A stretch of 12,567 bases of DNA from Bolinopsis microptera (taxonomy: Eukaryota > Ctenophora > Tentaculata > Lobata > Bolinopsidae), in the NCBI RefSeq assembly GCF_026151205.1, contig NW_026971969.1, forward strand, positions 1 through 12,567, read 5' to 3'. Positions 1-8,404 of this stretch are shown here, piece after piece. A program made the translations under genes and the position numbers. Under the pieces are notes generated by a model. That model did not search any database, was not told the origin of the DNA, and saw nothing but the letters and a program-made list of their open reading frames with translations. Within the stretch, counting starts at the first letter, position 1. Every line of letters starts with the position of its first letter.

Positions 1-1000
1 TGCCCCACGAAAAAGGCCCCCAAAAAAAAAAAAAAAAGGGGAAGGGCCTCAAAGTCACAAAAACCCCAAAATTAATTTTTCCGTTTTTATCTCATAAAAA
101 AGGGGTTTTTGGGGGGGGCCTTTTTTTTTTCTCCCCGGGGGGGGGGTTTATTTAATCTCAAAAACCCTTTTTTTTTTTGAAAAAAAAAAATTGGCCCGGA
201 AAAAACTTCCCCCCAAAAAAAACCCTCCCAGAATGGCCAAAATTTTTTTAATTTTTTATAATTTTTTTGAGGAGAACTTTTTAAAAATTTTTATAACCCC
301 ACCATTCTTAAAAAAAAACCATTAAAGGGGGAATGGGGGTAAAAAAACCTAAAACCCAAAAGAAAAAAACTGGCTGTGAAAAAAAATTTTTCACAAAAAA
401 GAAAAAAATGCCTGACAAAAATGGCAACAAAAAAAGAAAAAACGAGGAAAATTTTTTATTTTTCTAAAAAAATTTTGGGTCTTGTTTTTTAGGCCCCTTT
501 TTTGGGTGGGATTAAAAATGCCTTTGGGTTTTTCCCCCCCATATGGTGGGAAAATTTTTTTTTGAATCTGAAATAAAAAAAGGGAAAAATTTCCCCCAAA
601 AAAAGGGGGCCGGGGTGGGGGGTTTTTCATTCCCCGATTTCCTAATTATTAATTATTGGGGTGTAAAAAAAACACCCACGGGGGGTTTTATTGTTTGAAA
701 ATTTTTGCGTTTTAAAACTTTGGGGGGAAAAGGTTTTTATTTTTAAAAAAAAGGGGGTTTTTTTTTTCCCCATTTTTTTGAGGCATTTTTTTTGGCCATT
801 TTGTTGAAGGCCGGGGTTTTTTTGCCCCTTTTTAACATTTTTTTTTCTTTTTTCCTTTAAATTGAAAACAATTTTTGTTTTTTGTTTTTTAAAATTTACT
901 AAATTCCCCTTTAAACATTTTTCTGTCATAAAATGGGGGCCGGTTTTTTCAAACCCAAAAAAGCAAAAAATTTTTTTCAAAAAAATTTTTTAAAAAAAAA
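1..1000. other. Homopolymer-dominated block, left end, probably low-quality sequence
   Basis: Most bases lie in runs of three or more identical bases, for example the 15 A at 23-37 and the T, C and G runs at 107-147. All four bases are stretched, which a simple poly(A) tail or microsatellite would not do. Open frames on the minus strand (391-630 and 642-980) translate to strings of K, F, P and G that simply reflect the runs, and I do not call them genes. The most likely explanation is uncorrected or badly basecalled read sequence at a contig end. Genuine low-complexity DNA is possible but less likely. Confidence 0.65.
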
Positions 1001-1835
1001 AAATTTTTTGAGGCCCATAATTTTGGGTGGCCCCCCATGTTTGTTGAGGCGTTATATTAATACAGAGGTCCATTTTTTAGCCATTTTTTATACATTCCCT
1101 ATATTAAACAATGTTTCTATTTTTTATTTTCGGTTTTTTTTGGTTTTTGAATTGCATAACAATTTCCCACTTTTGAAAAACATCCTTCTGCATACTTGGT
1201 TATGGCCCAAACTGCCTCACCAAAAAATGTTAAACCTTTAAGTTCAAAAAAATCTATTATATGGAAAAACCAAAATTTTGTTTCCAAGTATGCGCCTTTC
1301 AAAATTTTCCCCCCTACATAGGAACATGTCCCCCCCCACCAATAATTATATTTGCTGACCCCAAACGAACAGAGAACATAAAAAACATGGGTGGTTTCCC
1401 TTAGGTTTAATGTATTCCCACCCACAGGAAAAAAGTGTTTTGCACAGACACTTGATACTTTTGGTTTTTTATTCATATGGTTAAAAAATCTCCCACCCCC
1501 CCACAAAACAAACCTGTTTCCACCAGTCCCTCTTATAAAAAATTTAAGTTACAAAAAAACCATTTACAATTTTGGCCATTTCCTGGTGAGGCATAGCCAT
1601 GCGTTGAGGCAATTACACCCATTATTCACCATTATTTATGTAACATGAATAATAAAAAGGAACGTCGCAAAAATATAAATATTATACAGAAAATCGTCTT
1701 TTAGTCGAGAGAAAGTTGAAACCGGTAAAAAAACCACAACAGAAGACTGCATATCCCTTTTTTCCCACTTCTAGAAACACACAATTGGTATGTAAAACCA
1801 ACCACAAAAAATCATTCCGAAATTCATCCCTTGTT
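1001..1835. other. A+T-rich stretch without a supported gene
   Basis: Base runs are shorter than in the block to the left, so the sequence looks more real. Minus-strand 1117-1506 is open for 129 codons and plus-strand 1391-1648 for 85, but neither shows a recognisable domain, a family-like length or support from neighbours. The minus-strand frame contains F-G-E-A-V, which recalls Copia-type integrases, but no other integrase landmark stands in the right order. Words of the type TTGAGGC, GTGAGGC and GGCCATTT recur here and in the block before it (near 780, 1010, 1043, 1215 in reverse, 1575-1610). They may be remains of an older repeat. Confidence 0.5.
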
Positions 1836-1837
1836 TT

Positions 1838-2690
1838 TACAAAATTTGCCAATTAACATGTTTCCTTGGTTTTATCCCCAATGCAATCATATTTGGTTTT
1901 TTTTACCAATGCCAAAAATAATCTGTTTTTTTTACTTTATGGCAATCAAATTCCCCCCCTGTTTTACAAATGCAATCAATATTCCTTGTTTTTACAACTG
2001 CAAACAATATGTTTTTTTTTTTACCAATACAATCCCCCCAAAATCCCCACTGTTATTTCAATGCCTAAATCACTGTGGTTTTTTATTAAATACAATCCCA
2101 TCAAATGTGTTCTTTACAATGCACAACAAAATAAATTCCCCCCCCTAAATTTACAATGCCAATAAAATCCTGTTTAAACTAAAGCAATCAATTCTGTATT
2201 TTTCATATGGCAAATCCACGTGTTTTTTTAAATGCAAATTCATCATCCTGTTTTTCAATGCAATTTCGCAAATCAATGAAATACCGTTTTTTCCATGCCA
2301 ATCCCAAACTGTATTTTTCAAATGGCCAATCATATTCCTTGTTTTTAACTATGCAAATCAATCTAGTTTTTTCCAAATGCCAATTCACGTTGGTTTAGTT
2401 AGTTTTAAAAAATGCAATCATCTGTTATTTTTTTTTTCCAATGCAATCTCTGGCAATCCATTCAACCCGTTATCCCCATGCCCATCACCTGTTTTTTTCC
2501 AAATGCAATCATATGCTGTTTTTAACAATGCATCTAATTATTTCCGTGTTTTTAACAAATTCCAATTCTTATGTATTTTTAAAACCTAATGCAATAAGCA
2601 CAATCTGAGTTTTCCAATGCCGCAAATTTTCCTGTAATTACAAATGCCCAATGTTAATTTTTCGTTTTTTTTAACAATGGCGCGCAATTT
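1838..2690. repeat. Minisatellite A: about 29 copies of a ~30 bp unit
   Basis: A short T-run, often preceded by CTG, is followed by CAATGCAATCA or a close variant, then a few A/T/C bases. Good copies of the core lie at 1879-1889, 1968-1980, 2411-2420, 2439-2448 and 2501-2510, and about 29 degenerate copies can be followed from ~1848 to ~2690. Copies differ by many single-base changes and run-length differences. The open frames inside (for example 1831-2148, 1866-2165 and 2207-2398 on plus) exist because the unit has few stops, and their proteins are rich in F, N, P and C repeats. I regard them as non-coding. This is a tandem array without unique spacers, so it is not a CRISPR array. Confidence 0.8.
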
Positions 2691-2699
2691 TACCATCCC

Positions 2700-3448
2700 T
2701 ATTTTATTTTACAAAATAGAGCAAATATCCCACACTCATTCCAGGACTACTGATTGGGCTTTTCATGGCCAAAACAAGCAGCTCCCAAAGTATATTGAAA
2801 AAGCCTTCTAAGCCTAAATGTATTATTAAATTAACCCTACAGACTCACACTATATCTAGATTTCTCCTCGCCTCATATAGTTAACTACATAATCCTAGCG
2901 CTTTTTTCTTTATGTCAATCCCCATCCACTCTTCGACTGTTATCAAACAAGGTGCGCAAAGAAGTCTAGTATTCCAATGCCAAGAATCTAGGGCAACAAA
3001 CAAAGGTTGCATTATGTCCACCACTCCTGTTCCTCTATAATACCTACATTCCTATAATAGGGAGATTTTACATTAAAAACCTAACAACTAAAAAGAGAAA
3101 TAAACAATTGGTGCCTTAAATGCCCTCCTTCTCACAGCTCCCAGACCCTCCCCCTCCCCCCGCCAGACCATGAGACCTTGTTTATCCTTGTGAGGGAAAA
3201 AACAAGGAAAAAACATACCAGTATGTTAATTTTTATTTTATAAACTATTTTACTTATGTTAATTTTATGAGTACTCTCTTACTTTTTCGATAAACCAGGA
3301 AAAACAACCAAGCTATCATTAGGTTTTTTTTTGTCTATGGGAAAACCTTTCCATTAATTAATAAATACAGAAATTTATACAAGCCATTGATAAATAAAAT
3401 TTCATGGTGACCCAAGAATAATTTAGGCTGGTGAAGAAAATAACCGGA
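2700..3448. other. Unique-looking A+T-rich non-coding stretch
   Basis: Base composition is more balanced and homopolymer runs are short, so this is among the more trustworthy parts of the window. No frame stays open far enough to suggest a gene, and I recognise no domain. A pyrimidine-rich patch with C-runs lies around 3121-3165. One small hairpin is listed separately. Confidence 0.55.
3176..3207. other. Short inverted repeat (8 bp arms)
   Basis: CCTTGTTT at 3176-3183 pairs perfectly with AAACAAGG at 3200-3207 across a 16-base loop. No gene ends here, so there is no reason to call it a terminator. It may be a chance hairpin. Confidence 0.4.
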
Positions 3449-3545
3449 CCAATGAGAAAAACGTGATCACCCATTGAACAATGAACCCAAATGATAACCC
3501 ATTGAGACTAAATTGAACCATTGAACCCCATGAACCAATTTAAAA
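3449..3545. repeat. Degenerate short repeat built on ATTGAAC / CCATTGA
   Basis: Words such as CCATTGAAC, AATGAACCC, CCATTGAGA, ATTGAACC and CCATGAACC follow each other at intervals of roughly 10-20 bases. Scattered relatives continue to about 3640 (AATGGTGAAC, CCAATGGACC). The period is irregular, so this is a weak, decayed array rather than a clean minisatellite. Confidence 0.45.
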
Positions 3546-4025
3546 CAAGAAATCAAACCCTCCATGGAACAATGGTGAACATGATATCCCCATTCCCCCT
3601 CTCCCGAATGGTTTTTTTCAAGTTGAAAACCCAATGGACCCCCGAAAAAAGTACTTCACAATAAAATTTCTAAAAAGTTTAGTAATTCATTAAAGAATTG
3701 AAAATGAATCCACCATTCCACTGAGAACGGTCCCTTATATGTAGGGTTTATTTAATAACCCTGGCAATTGTCCCGCTAATATACTAGTAGTGAACTACGA
3801 ATATTTTACACAATAAGACTACTTTACTAAAACTAAGATAATATACTTTTTCCAGTGTTTTCGTTTCAAAGTTTATTTGGGGTGGTTAAATACATTTCGC
3901 TTTGTCGGACTCCTTCCTTGCAAAAAAAAGGACGAAGTATGGCCTTAAACTGTCCCCTAGCTCCAACCCCCGCCTTGGGACCACAGGAAAAACAACCCTC
4001 ATAAAGGATCAGAAAATCGTATCCC
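3546..4025. other. Non-coding stretch, no gene seen
   Basis: A+T-rich sequence with moderate complexity. Stop codons are frequent in all frames and no conserved motif is visible. It lies directly upstream of the possible integrase fragment, but I could not find the His/Cys zinc-binding motif that a Ty3/gypsy integrase should show about 30 residues before it. Confidence 0.45.
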
Positions 4026-4080
4026 ACCCAAGGACTTGATATCATCGGCGGGCCCTTCCCAATACTGAGGTCAAGTTTTT
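4026..4080 (+). pseudogene. Possible relic of a Ty3/gypsy integrase core (very short, weak)
   Basis: Starting at GAT 4038, the plus strand reads D-I-I-G-G-P-F-P. The next frame from 4061 reads N-T-E-V-K-F, and the bases just before 4038 read G-L in a neighbouring frame. Known family pattern: Ty3/gypsy integrase cores begin with a W-G-x-D-I-x-G-P-x-P segment, whose Asp is the first of the D,D,E metal-binding triad, followed some residues later by K-F/Y-L. What I see is a match of about 15 residues broken by two frame changes and one extra Gly. Downstream the sequence becomes an AAT repeat and T-run, and neither the second Asp nor the Glu is visible. The zinc-binding motif is also missing upstream. 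A chance match remains quite possible. Confidence 0.2.
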
Positions 4081-5309
4081 AAATAATAATAATAATTTTT
4101 TTTTTTTCCCCATTTTTCTTTCCCTTGCCATTTGCAAGCCCTGTACCTCTTGTAAAAAAAAAAACCCACTTTTTTTGGTAGATACAACACACCCGTCTCT
4201 GGGCCCCTTTTGGTCCCCCCTTTTCCCCTGTCCCCCCTTAGGTTTCCAGCTTTGAAATCCCCGGGCCAAAGGAAAATTACCCGATGCCCAAGGTTTTTGA
4301 AAAAGCCTAGGGCAAATTCCGAAGACCCTTTAATTTTTTGAGAAAAACCCGAATAAAAAAATAGGTTCCCCTAGCTCTGGGTAAACTTTACCTCAAAAAA
4401 TCGTCAAAAAAACGAGGATCCACGATCTTTCAAAATCGAAAAAAAAATGTAGGAGAAAGATAGATTTTTTAGACTCAATTTTTTCAGGATGTTGCGATTG
4501 AAAAAAAACGCTTTGCGCAATACAATTACACATAAGCGCTGACCTATTGACCCCACAATAATTTCCGGCTTAGGAACAATAAACTTCCATGGGGGAAACC
4601 CAAAGCATCTGAATTGATATCAACCTCCCATCTATCAGAAAAAACAACTGTAATACCAAAAGTGGGGGGCCCCCCTTTAAAGAATTAAAGAGCCCCCAAT
4701 TGGTATGGGCATCGAGTACAACTTGGGTAATTTTTTATTGGGAAGAAATCCCTTAATTTAAAAGGTTTCAAGGTTCTGAAAAAATTTGGGACTTCCTAAA
4801 CTTTAATCCTAATCTACACTTTTTGGCATTCTGATTCGAGGTACAGAGTCTTGATCGTTTTTAAGGAAAGTTATTTTTTGAATTTCCTTTCCCCAAATTA
4901 GAGTTTAAATGGTTTAAAACTCCTCAATTTTTGAGTTTTTAAGGTATGAAATCTGGTTAAAATTCATCGTAAAAAAAACATCCATCAAGGGCCAAAAAAT
5001 GGCAGATTTTAAGGCTTAAAATGCCTATAACTCCAAAAAAGTATAAGTTTTTTTTTTTGAAATAAATTTTTTTAACAGAATCGAAATCAAACTTGGTAAA
5101 GACGAATCTTTTAGTACCAAATTCCAAAAAATACTTTTAAAAACAAAAAAATTTGTAAAAAAAATGTGTAAAAAATTTGTACAAAAATTTAAAACAGGGG
5201 ACCCGACCCTTGTGGTTTCGAGCTAAAAAATTATTTAAAGACAATTTTTTCTTCCCAAAAATCAAACTAAATTTGGTACAAATCCAAAGCCCCAGTGGCA
5301 AAAATTTTG
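4081..5309. other. A+T-rich non-coding stretch, no supported gene
   Basis: The start holds an (AAT)n patch and a T-run (4082-4108), then C-runs near 4190-4240. The minus-strand open frame 4042-4269 is a basic, low-complexity protein (K, G, R-rich) with no recognisable domain, so I do not call it. From about 4860 the sequence is rich in T/A words. TTTTAAGG followed by a TTTAAAA-like word occurs near 4937 and again near 5007, about 70 bases apart. Frames are interrupted frequently throughout. Confidence 0.45.
5084..5280. repeat. Pair of similar segments around AAATCAAACT...TTGGTA
   Basis: AAATCAAACTTGGTA at 5084-5098 returns as AAATCAAACT at 5259-5268 followed by TTGGTA at 5273-5278, about 175 bases later in the same orientation. 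In addition GTACCAAAT at 5114-5122 is the reverse complement of ATTTGGTAC at 5271-5279. The two copies may be an old duplication, but the match is short and the region is A+T-rich. Confidence 0.3.
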
Positions 5310-5909
5310 CCCCCCCCCCCCCCCCCCCGGAAAACTTGTTTATATAATAGAACCCCCCCCGGGCCCCCGGCCCCCCCCAAGAAAACTGTTTAATATAATA
5401 GAGCCCCCCCCCCCCAACCCCCAGAAACTGGGTTTTATTTAATTTTAAATAGAGCCCCCCCCCCCCCAGGAAACTGTCACCCCCCATAAATAAAGCCCCC
5501 CCCCCAGGAAAACCTTTTGTTATATAATAGAAGCCCCCCCCCCCCCCCCCCGGCCCCCCCCGGAAACTGTTTTTTCCCTAATAAAAAAAGCCCCCCCCCC
5601 CCCCCCAGGAAAACTTTTATTATATAAAAGCCCCCCCCCCCCCCCCCCAAAAAACTGTTTTTTAAAAAATAATAGAGCCCCCCCCCCCCCCCCCAGGAAA
5701 ACTGTTTTAAAAAAATAGAGCCCCCCCCGGGCCCCCCCCAGGAAACCTGTTACATAATAGAGCTCTCCCCCCCCCAGGGAAAACTGTTATTATATAAAGA
5801 GCCCCCCCCCCCCCCCCCCAAAAACTGTATTAAATATAAATAGAGCCCCCCCCCCACCCCCCCGGGCCCCCCCACCCCCCCCCCCCAGGAAACTGCTATA
5901 AAATAGAGC
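5310..5909. repeat. Minisatellite C: 13 copies of an AGGAAACTG unit separated by C-runs
   Basis: Each unit has AGGAAACTG (or a close variant), an A/T stretch ending in ATAATAGAG, and then a run of about 7-19 C, sometimes broken by GGG or A. The GGAAACT words lie near 5329, 5381, 5423, 5469, 5507, 5562, 5608, 5650, 5696, 5741, 5777, 5821 and 5888, giving spacings of 36-67 with a mean near 46. Most length variation comes from the C-runs. Seen from the minus strand the array is a series of long G-runs separated by ~25 A/T-rich bases, a layout able to form G-quadruplexes, with i-motifs on the C strand. C-run lengths are the part most exposed to sequencing error. Minus-strand open frames (5137-5487, 5750-5953) are by-products of the repeat. 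Confidence 0.85.
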
Positions 5910-6041
5910 TTTTGGCGTAAAAATTTCCCAGGGTCACATAAGCGTCCCCCCATGTGCCACTGCCGTTTCCCCTTAATTTAGTGATGGGCGTGTGCAGAAG
6001 CACAAATGCAGTTTAACAATAGGTGCTAGTGGTGTAAATGT

Positions 6042-6100
6042 GGAGAGAAAAGAGACAGAGAGAGACAGAGAAGAGAGACCCGAGAGAGAGAAAAGAGAGA
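6042..6100 (+). repeat. GA-rich purine microsatellite
   Basis: The plus strand is almost pure purine, made of GAGA, GACAGA and GAAAAGA words, broken by CCC at 6079-6081. The tract is framed by two identical copies of GTGGTGTA, at 6029-6036 and 6101-6108. Long purine tracts of this kind are common in eukaryotic genomes and can form triplex DNA. Confidence 0.8.
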
Positions 6101-6150
6101 GTGGTGTAGTGTGATAATCACCTAGCTGGGGTCTCCTCCCAGTAAACTGA

Positions 6151-6170
6151 GTTTTAAATTAATTTAAAAC
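6151..6170. other. Perfect 20 bp palindrome
   Basis: GTTTTAAATTAATTTAAAAC equals its own reverse complement over all 20 bases, and the symmetry stops at both flanks. It has no loop, so on duplex DNA it resembles a dimer-binding site or cruciform seed. It is A+T-rich, so chance is a real alternative. Confidence 0.6.
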
Positions 6171-6288
6171 GAGATATTTGGAGGCTTTAAAAAGGGGATG
6201 AAAATTAACTTAATATCAGGCCCAACCGCCCCCCGTCTAATAAATAATAGAGGGGCCCCAAAACCGTCCCACACCCCCCCCCTCACGC

Positions 6289-6376
6289 AACGGGGGCCCG
6301 GATTTTATTGGTATACGACGCGACGCCGCCGTTTTTAGTAATTACAACGCCGCGCCTTTACTCTACGGCCCCCGTT
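6289..6376. other. CpG-dense foldback with 10 bp inverted arms
   Basis: AACGGGGGCC at 6289-6298 is the exact reverse complement of GGCCCCCGTT at 6367-6376, with 68 bases between. About 15 CpG dinucleotides fall between 6286 and 6382, far more than in the flanking A+T-rich DNA, including GACGCGACGCCGCCG and ACGCCGCGCC inside the loop. There is no open frame. A tiny MITE-like element or a transferred G+C-rich patch could look like this. I could not find a convincing target-site duplication. Confidence 0.45.
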
Positions 6377-6410
6377 TACTACGCCCATTAACCATAAATA
6401 TTATAATTGG

Positions 6411-8105
6411 AGTAAAACAGGAAAAAACATATTAATTAAGTGGGAAAAAAGGTTGCCCAGGAAAAACAGACTATAAGTTGGGGAGTATAACAGGAAAAAA
6501 AAACCATATTCTAAAGTGGAGTTAAAGGAAACATTTGTGTAATAAAGGTGGAGGGTGTAGGAAAAACCATATTATAAGTTGGGAGAGGCAGGAAAACATA
6601 ATACACAAGTGGGAGTAACAGTATAACATAATTAAATAAGTGGGGAGTAAAACAAGGAAAACAATATTAAAAAAATAATTGGGGAAGTGGCAGGAAACAT
6701 TATTTCATAAAGTGGAAAGTATCCGGAAAACATTATTATATACGTGTGTGAAAGTAGCAAACAAGGAAAACATAATTCTAAGTGGAAGGTGTCAGAAAAC
6801 CATAATTAAAATAAGTGGCAGTAAAAACAGGATAACAAATTTAATAATTGGGAGTTACACAGAAACACATTTATAAGTGGGAAAGTGGTAGGAAACATAA
6901 TTATTAAGAGGTGGGAGTACAGGGAAAAACAATATTAATAAGTTGGGAGTACAGGAAACATAATTTAATTCAAGTGGGAGTGGCCAAACAAGGGAAACAA
7001 ATATTTAAGAAAAGTGGGGAGTTTGGCTAAATAGGAAAAACATATTTATAACTTTTAATAAGGTGGAGTCACAGGAAACACATTAATGAGTTGGAGTTTA
7101 ACAGAAACACACCCTTATAAGTGGGAGTTGCAAAAGGAAAAAAACATAATTTAATAAGTTTGAGGTCAACAGGAACGAATAAATTCAACAAAGGTGTAAG
7201 TGCAGGAAAACAAGTTACAAAAGGTGGAGTGCAGGAAAAAACCTAATTAAATCAAAAAAAAAATATATGGAGTAATAGGATACAATAAATTAAACGGTAG
7301 AGTAAAAAACAAGGAAAAAACATAATTATAAGGTTTGGGAGGTGGGTAGGAACATATTATAAGTAGAGTGCCAAGGAAAACATAATTATAAGTGGAATAA
7401 AACTAGGAAAAACACAATTATAAGTGGAAGTTGCAGGAAAAACCAATAATTACAAAGTGGAAGGTATAGACACATTTATATAGTTAAAGTAAACAGGGAA
7501 ACATAGATATTACAGTGGGGAGGTTTACCAGGAAAACGAAATTTTATAAAGTGTGGGAGTCCAGGTAAACCGATATAATAATTGGAGATAACCAAGGAAA
7601 AACATATTATAAGTGTAAGTACAGGATAACAAATTAATAAGTGGAAGTATCAGAGGAAAACCAAAAAAATTAAAAGTGGAAAGTACAGGAAACATATTAA
7701 TAAGTTTGGTAGTAACACAGGAATATCATAGTATAAAAAATGGAAGTAACAGGAAAACATATTTATAAGTGGAAGTAAAAAACACAGGAAACACCATTAA
7801 TAAATGGAAGTGTCAGGAAACCCAAACATTATAATTTGGATTTGTAGGAAACCATACATATATAAGTGGATTAAACAGGAAACCGATATTAGAAAGTGGA
7901 GTACAGAAAGACACAAAATTTAAAAAAGTGGAGTGGACAAGGACAAAACATAATTTAGAATAGTGGAAGTACAGGAAAAAACACCATTTAAATAAGTGGA
8001 AGTAAACAGGAAACATAATTCATAAGTGAGAAAGTACAGGTATAATAAATTATAGAAGTGAAGGTCAAACCTAGGAACAAACAAATTATTATAAGTGGGA
8101 GGAAA
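6411..8105. repeat. Minisatellite B: about 52 copies of a ~30 bp unit
   Basis: The unit runs CAGGAAAACAT, a short A/T stretch resembling AATTAT, AAGTGGGAGT (or AAGTGGAAGT), then one to several A/C bases into the next CAGGAAAA. I counted about 52 unit starts between 6419 and 8101, with a mean spacing of 33 bases and a minimum near 25; extra A's and run-length errors probably inflate the spacing above a true unit of 28-30. Copies vary at almost every position but the order of words is constant. There are no unique spacers between units, so CRISPR is excluded. Open frames inside (6679-6876 plus, 7813-8016 minus) are repeat artefacts. Confidence 0.88.
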
Positions 8106-8404
8106 AGCACACTATATCTTTAAAACAATTTTGGCCCAATACACAACCATTAACACTATTCTCGCATACTAATATTAATGGGGTGACAAAGGTTGAAAAC
8201 AGATAAGTAATTAACAAACTACTCCTTTTTTCTAGCCTGCGCCTCAAGGCCTCAAGGCTACGAGTCGTGTTTGTATGTTATTCTGGTCCCCAAATCTTCC
8301 GATCCCCCAAACTCTACCGGAGGAAAGGGAAACGGTAAAAACCATGTTGGGGTAAACCGGGTGGGGGGGTGCTATCTTCTTCAACAAAAACCAAGGTTCA
8401 GTTT
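8106..8404. other. Non-coding spacer with a small hairpin-rich patch
   Basis: GCCTCAAG occurs twice head to tail at 8241-8248 and 8249-8256, inside a potential hairpin in which TAGCCT (8233-8238) pairs with AGGCTA (8255-8260). The rest is unremarkable mixed sequence, more balanced in composition than the neighbouring arrays. No gene or RNA family was recognised. Confidence 0.45.

Larger units (their letters stand above)
5910..6410. other. Spacer between minisatellites C and B, no gene
   Basis: This spacer is of higher complexity than its surroundings and contains a GA microsatellite, a perfect palindrome and a CpG-dense foldback, each listed separately. No open frame of useful length is present. 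It separates two arrays whose units share a core, so it may be an insertion into, or a boundary between, related repeats. Confidence 0.5.

Noticed and set aside
391-980. Minus-strand open frames of 79 and 112 codons at the left end
   Set aside because: They consist of K, F, P and G strings produced by A, T, C and G runs. A short Q-Q-N-G recalls retroelement integrases, but it arises from a recurring CAAAATGGCC-type word and has no neighbours in the expected order.
1117-1506. Minus-strand 129-codon frame with F-G-E-A-V, similar to the W-G-E-A segment of Copia integrases
   Set aside because: The Q-Q-N-G-like word lies on the wrong side and about 400 bases away, and the T-P-Y-E-L and F-G-C landmarks are missing. 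Only a few residues match.
1831-2589. Several plus- and minus-strand open frames in minisatellite A
   Set aside because: They follow the tandem unit in different frames and on both strands, and change frame whenever a T-run changes length. Nothing marks one of them as translated.
3176-3207. Rho-independent terminator
   Set aside because: The 8 bp stem is not G+C-rich at its base, it is followed by A-rich rather than T-rich sequence on plus, and no gene ends nearby.
4042-4269. Minus-strand 75-codon basic open frame
   Set aside because: It is low complexity, ends in a run of L and K from the T-run and AAT patch, and shows no domain. It also overlaps the possible integrase fragment on the other strand.
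5137-5953. Gly/Tyr-rich repeat protein encoded on the minus strand of array C
   Set aside because: One unit can be read without a stop, but G-run lengths vary freely and break the frame. There is no start context, signal peptide or non-repeat domain.
6411-8105. CRISPR array
   Set aside because: Units follow each other without unique spacers, the repeat itself varies in every copy, and no cas-like gene is present.
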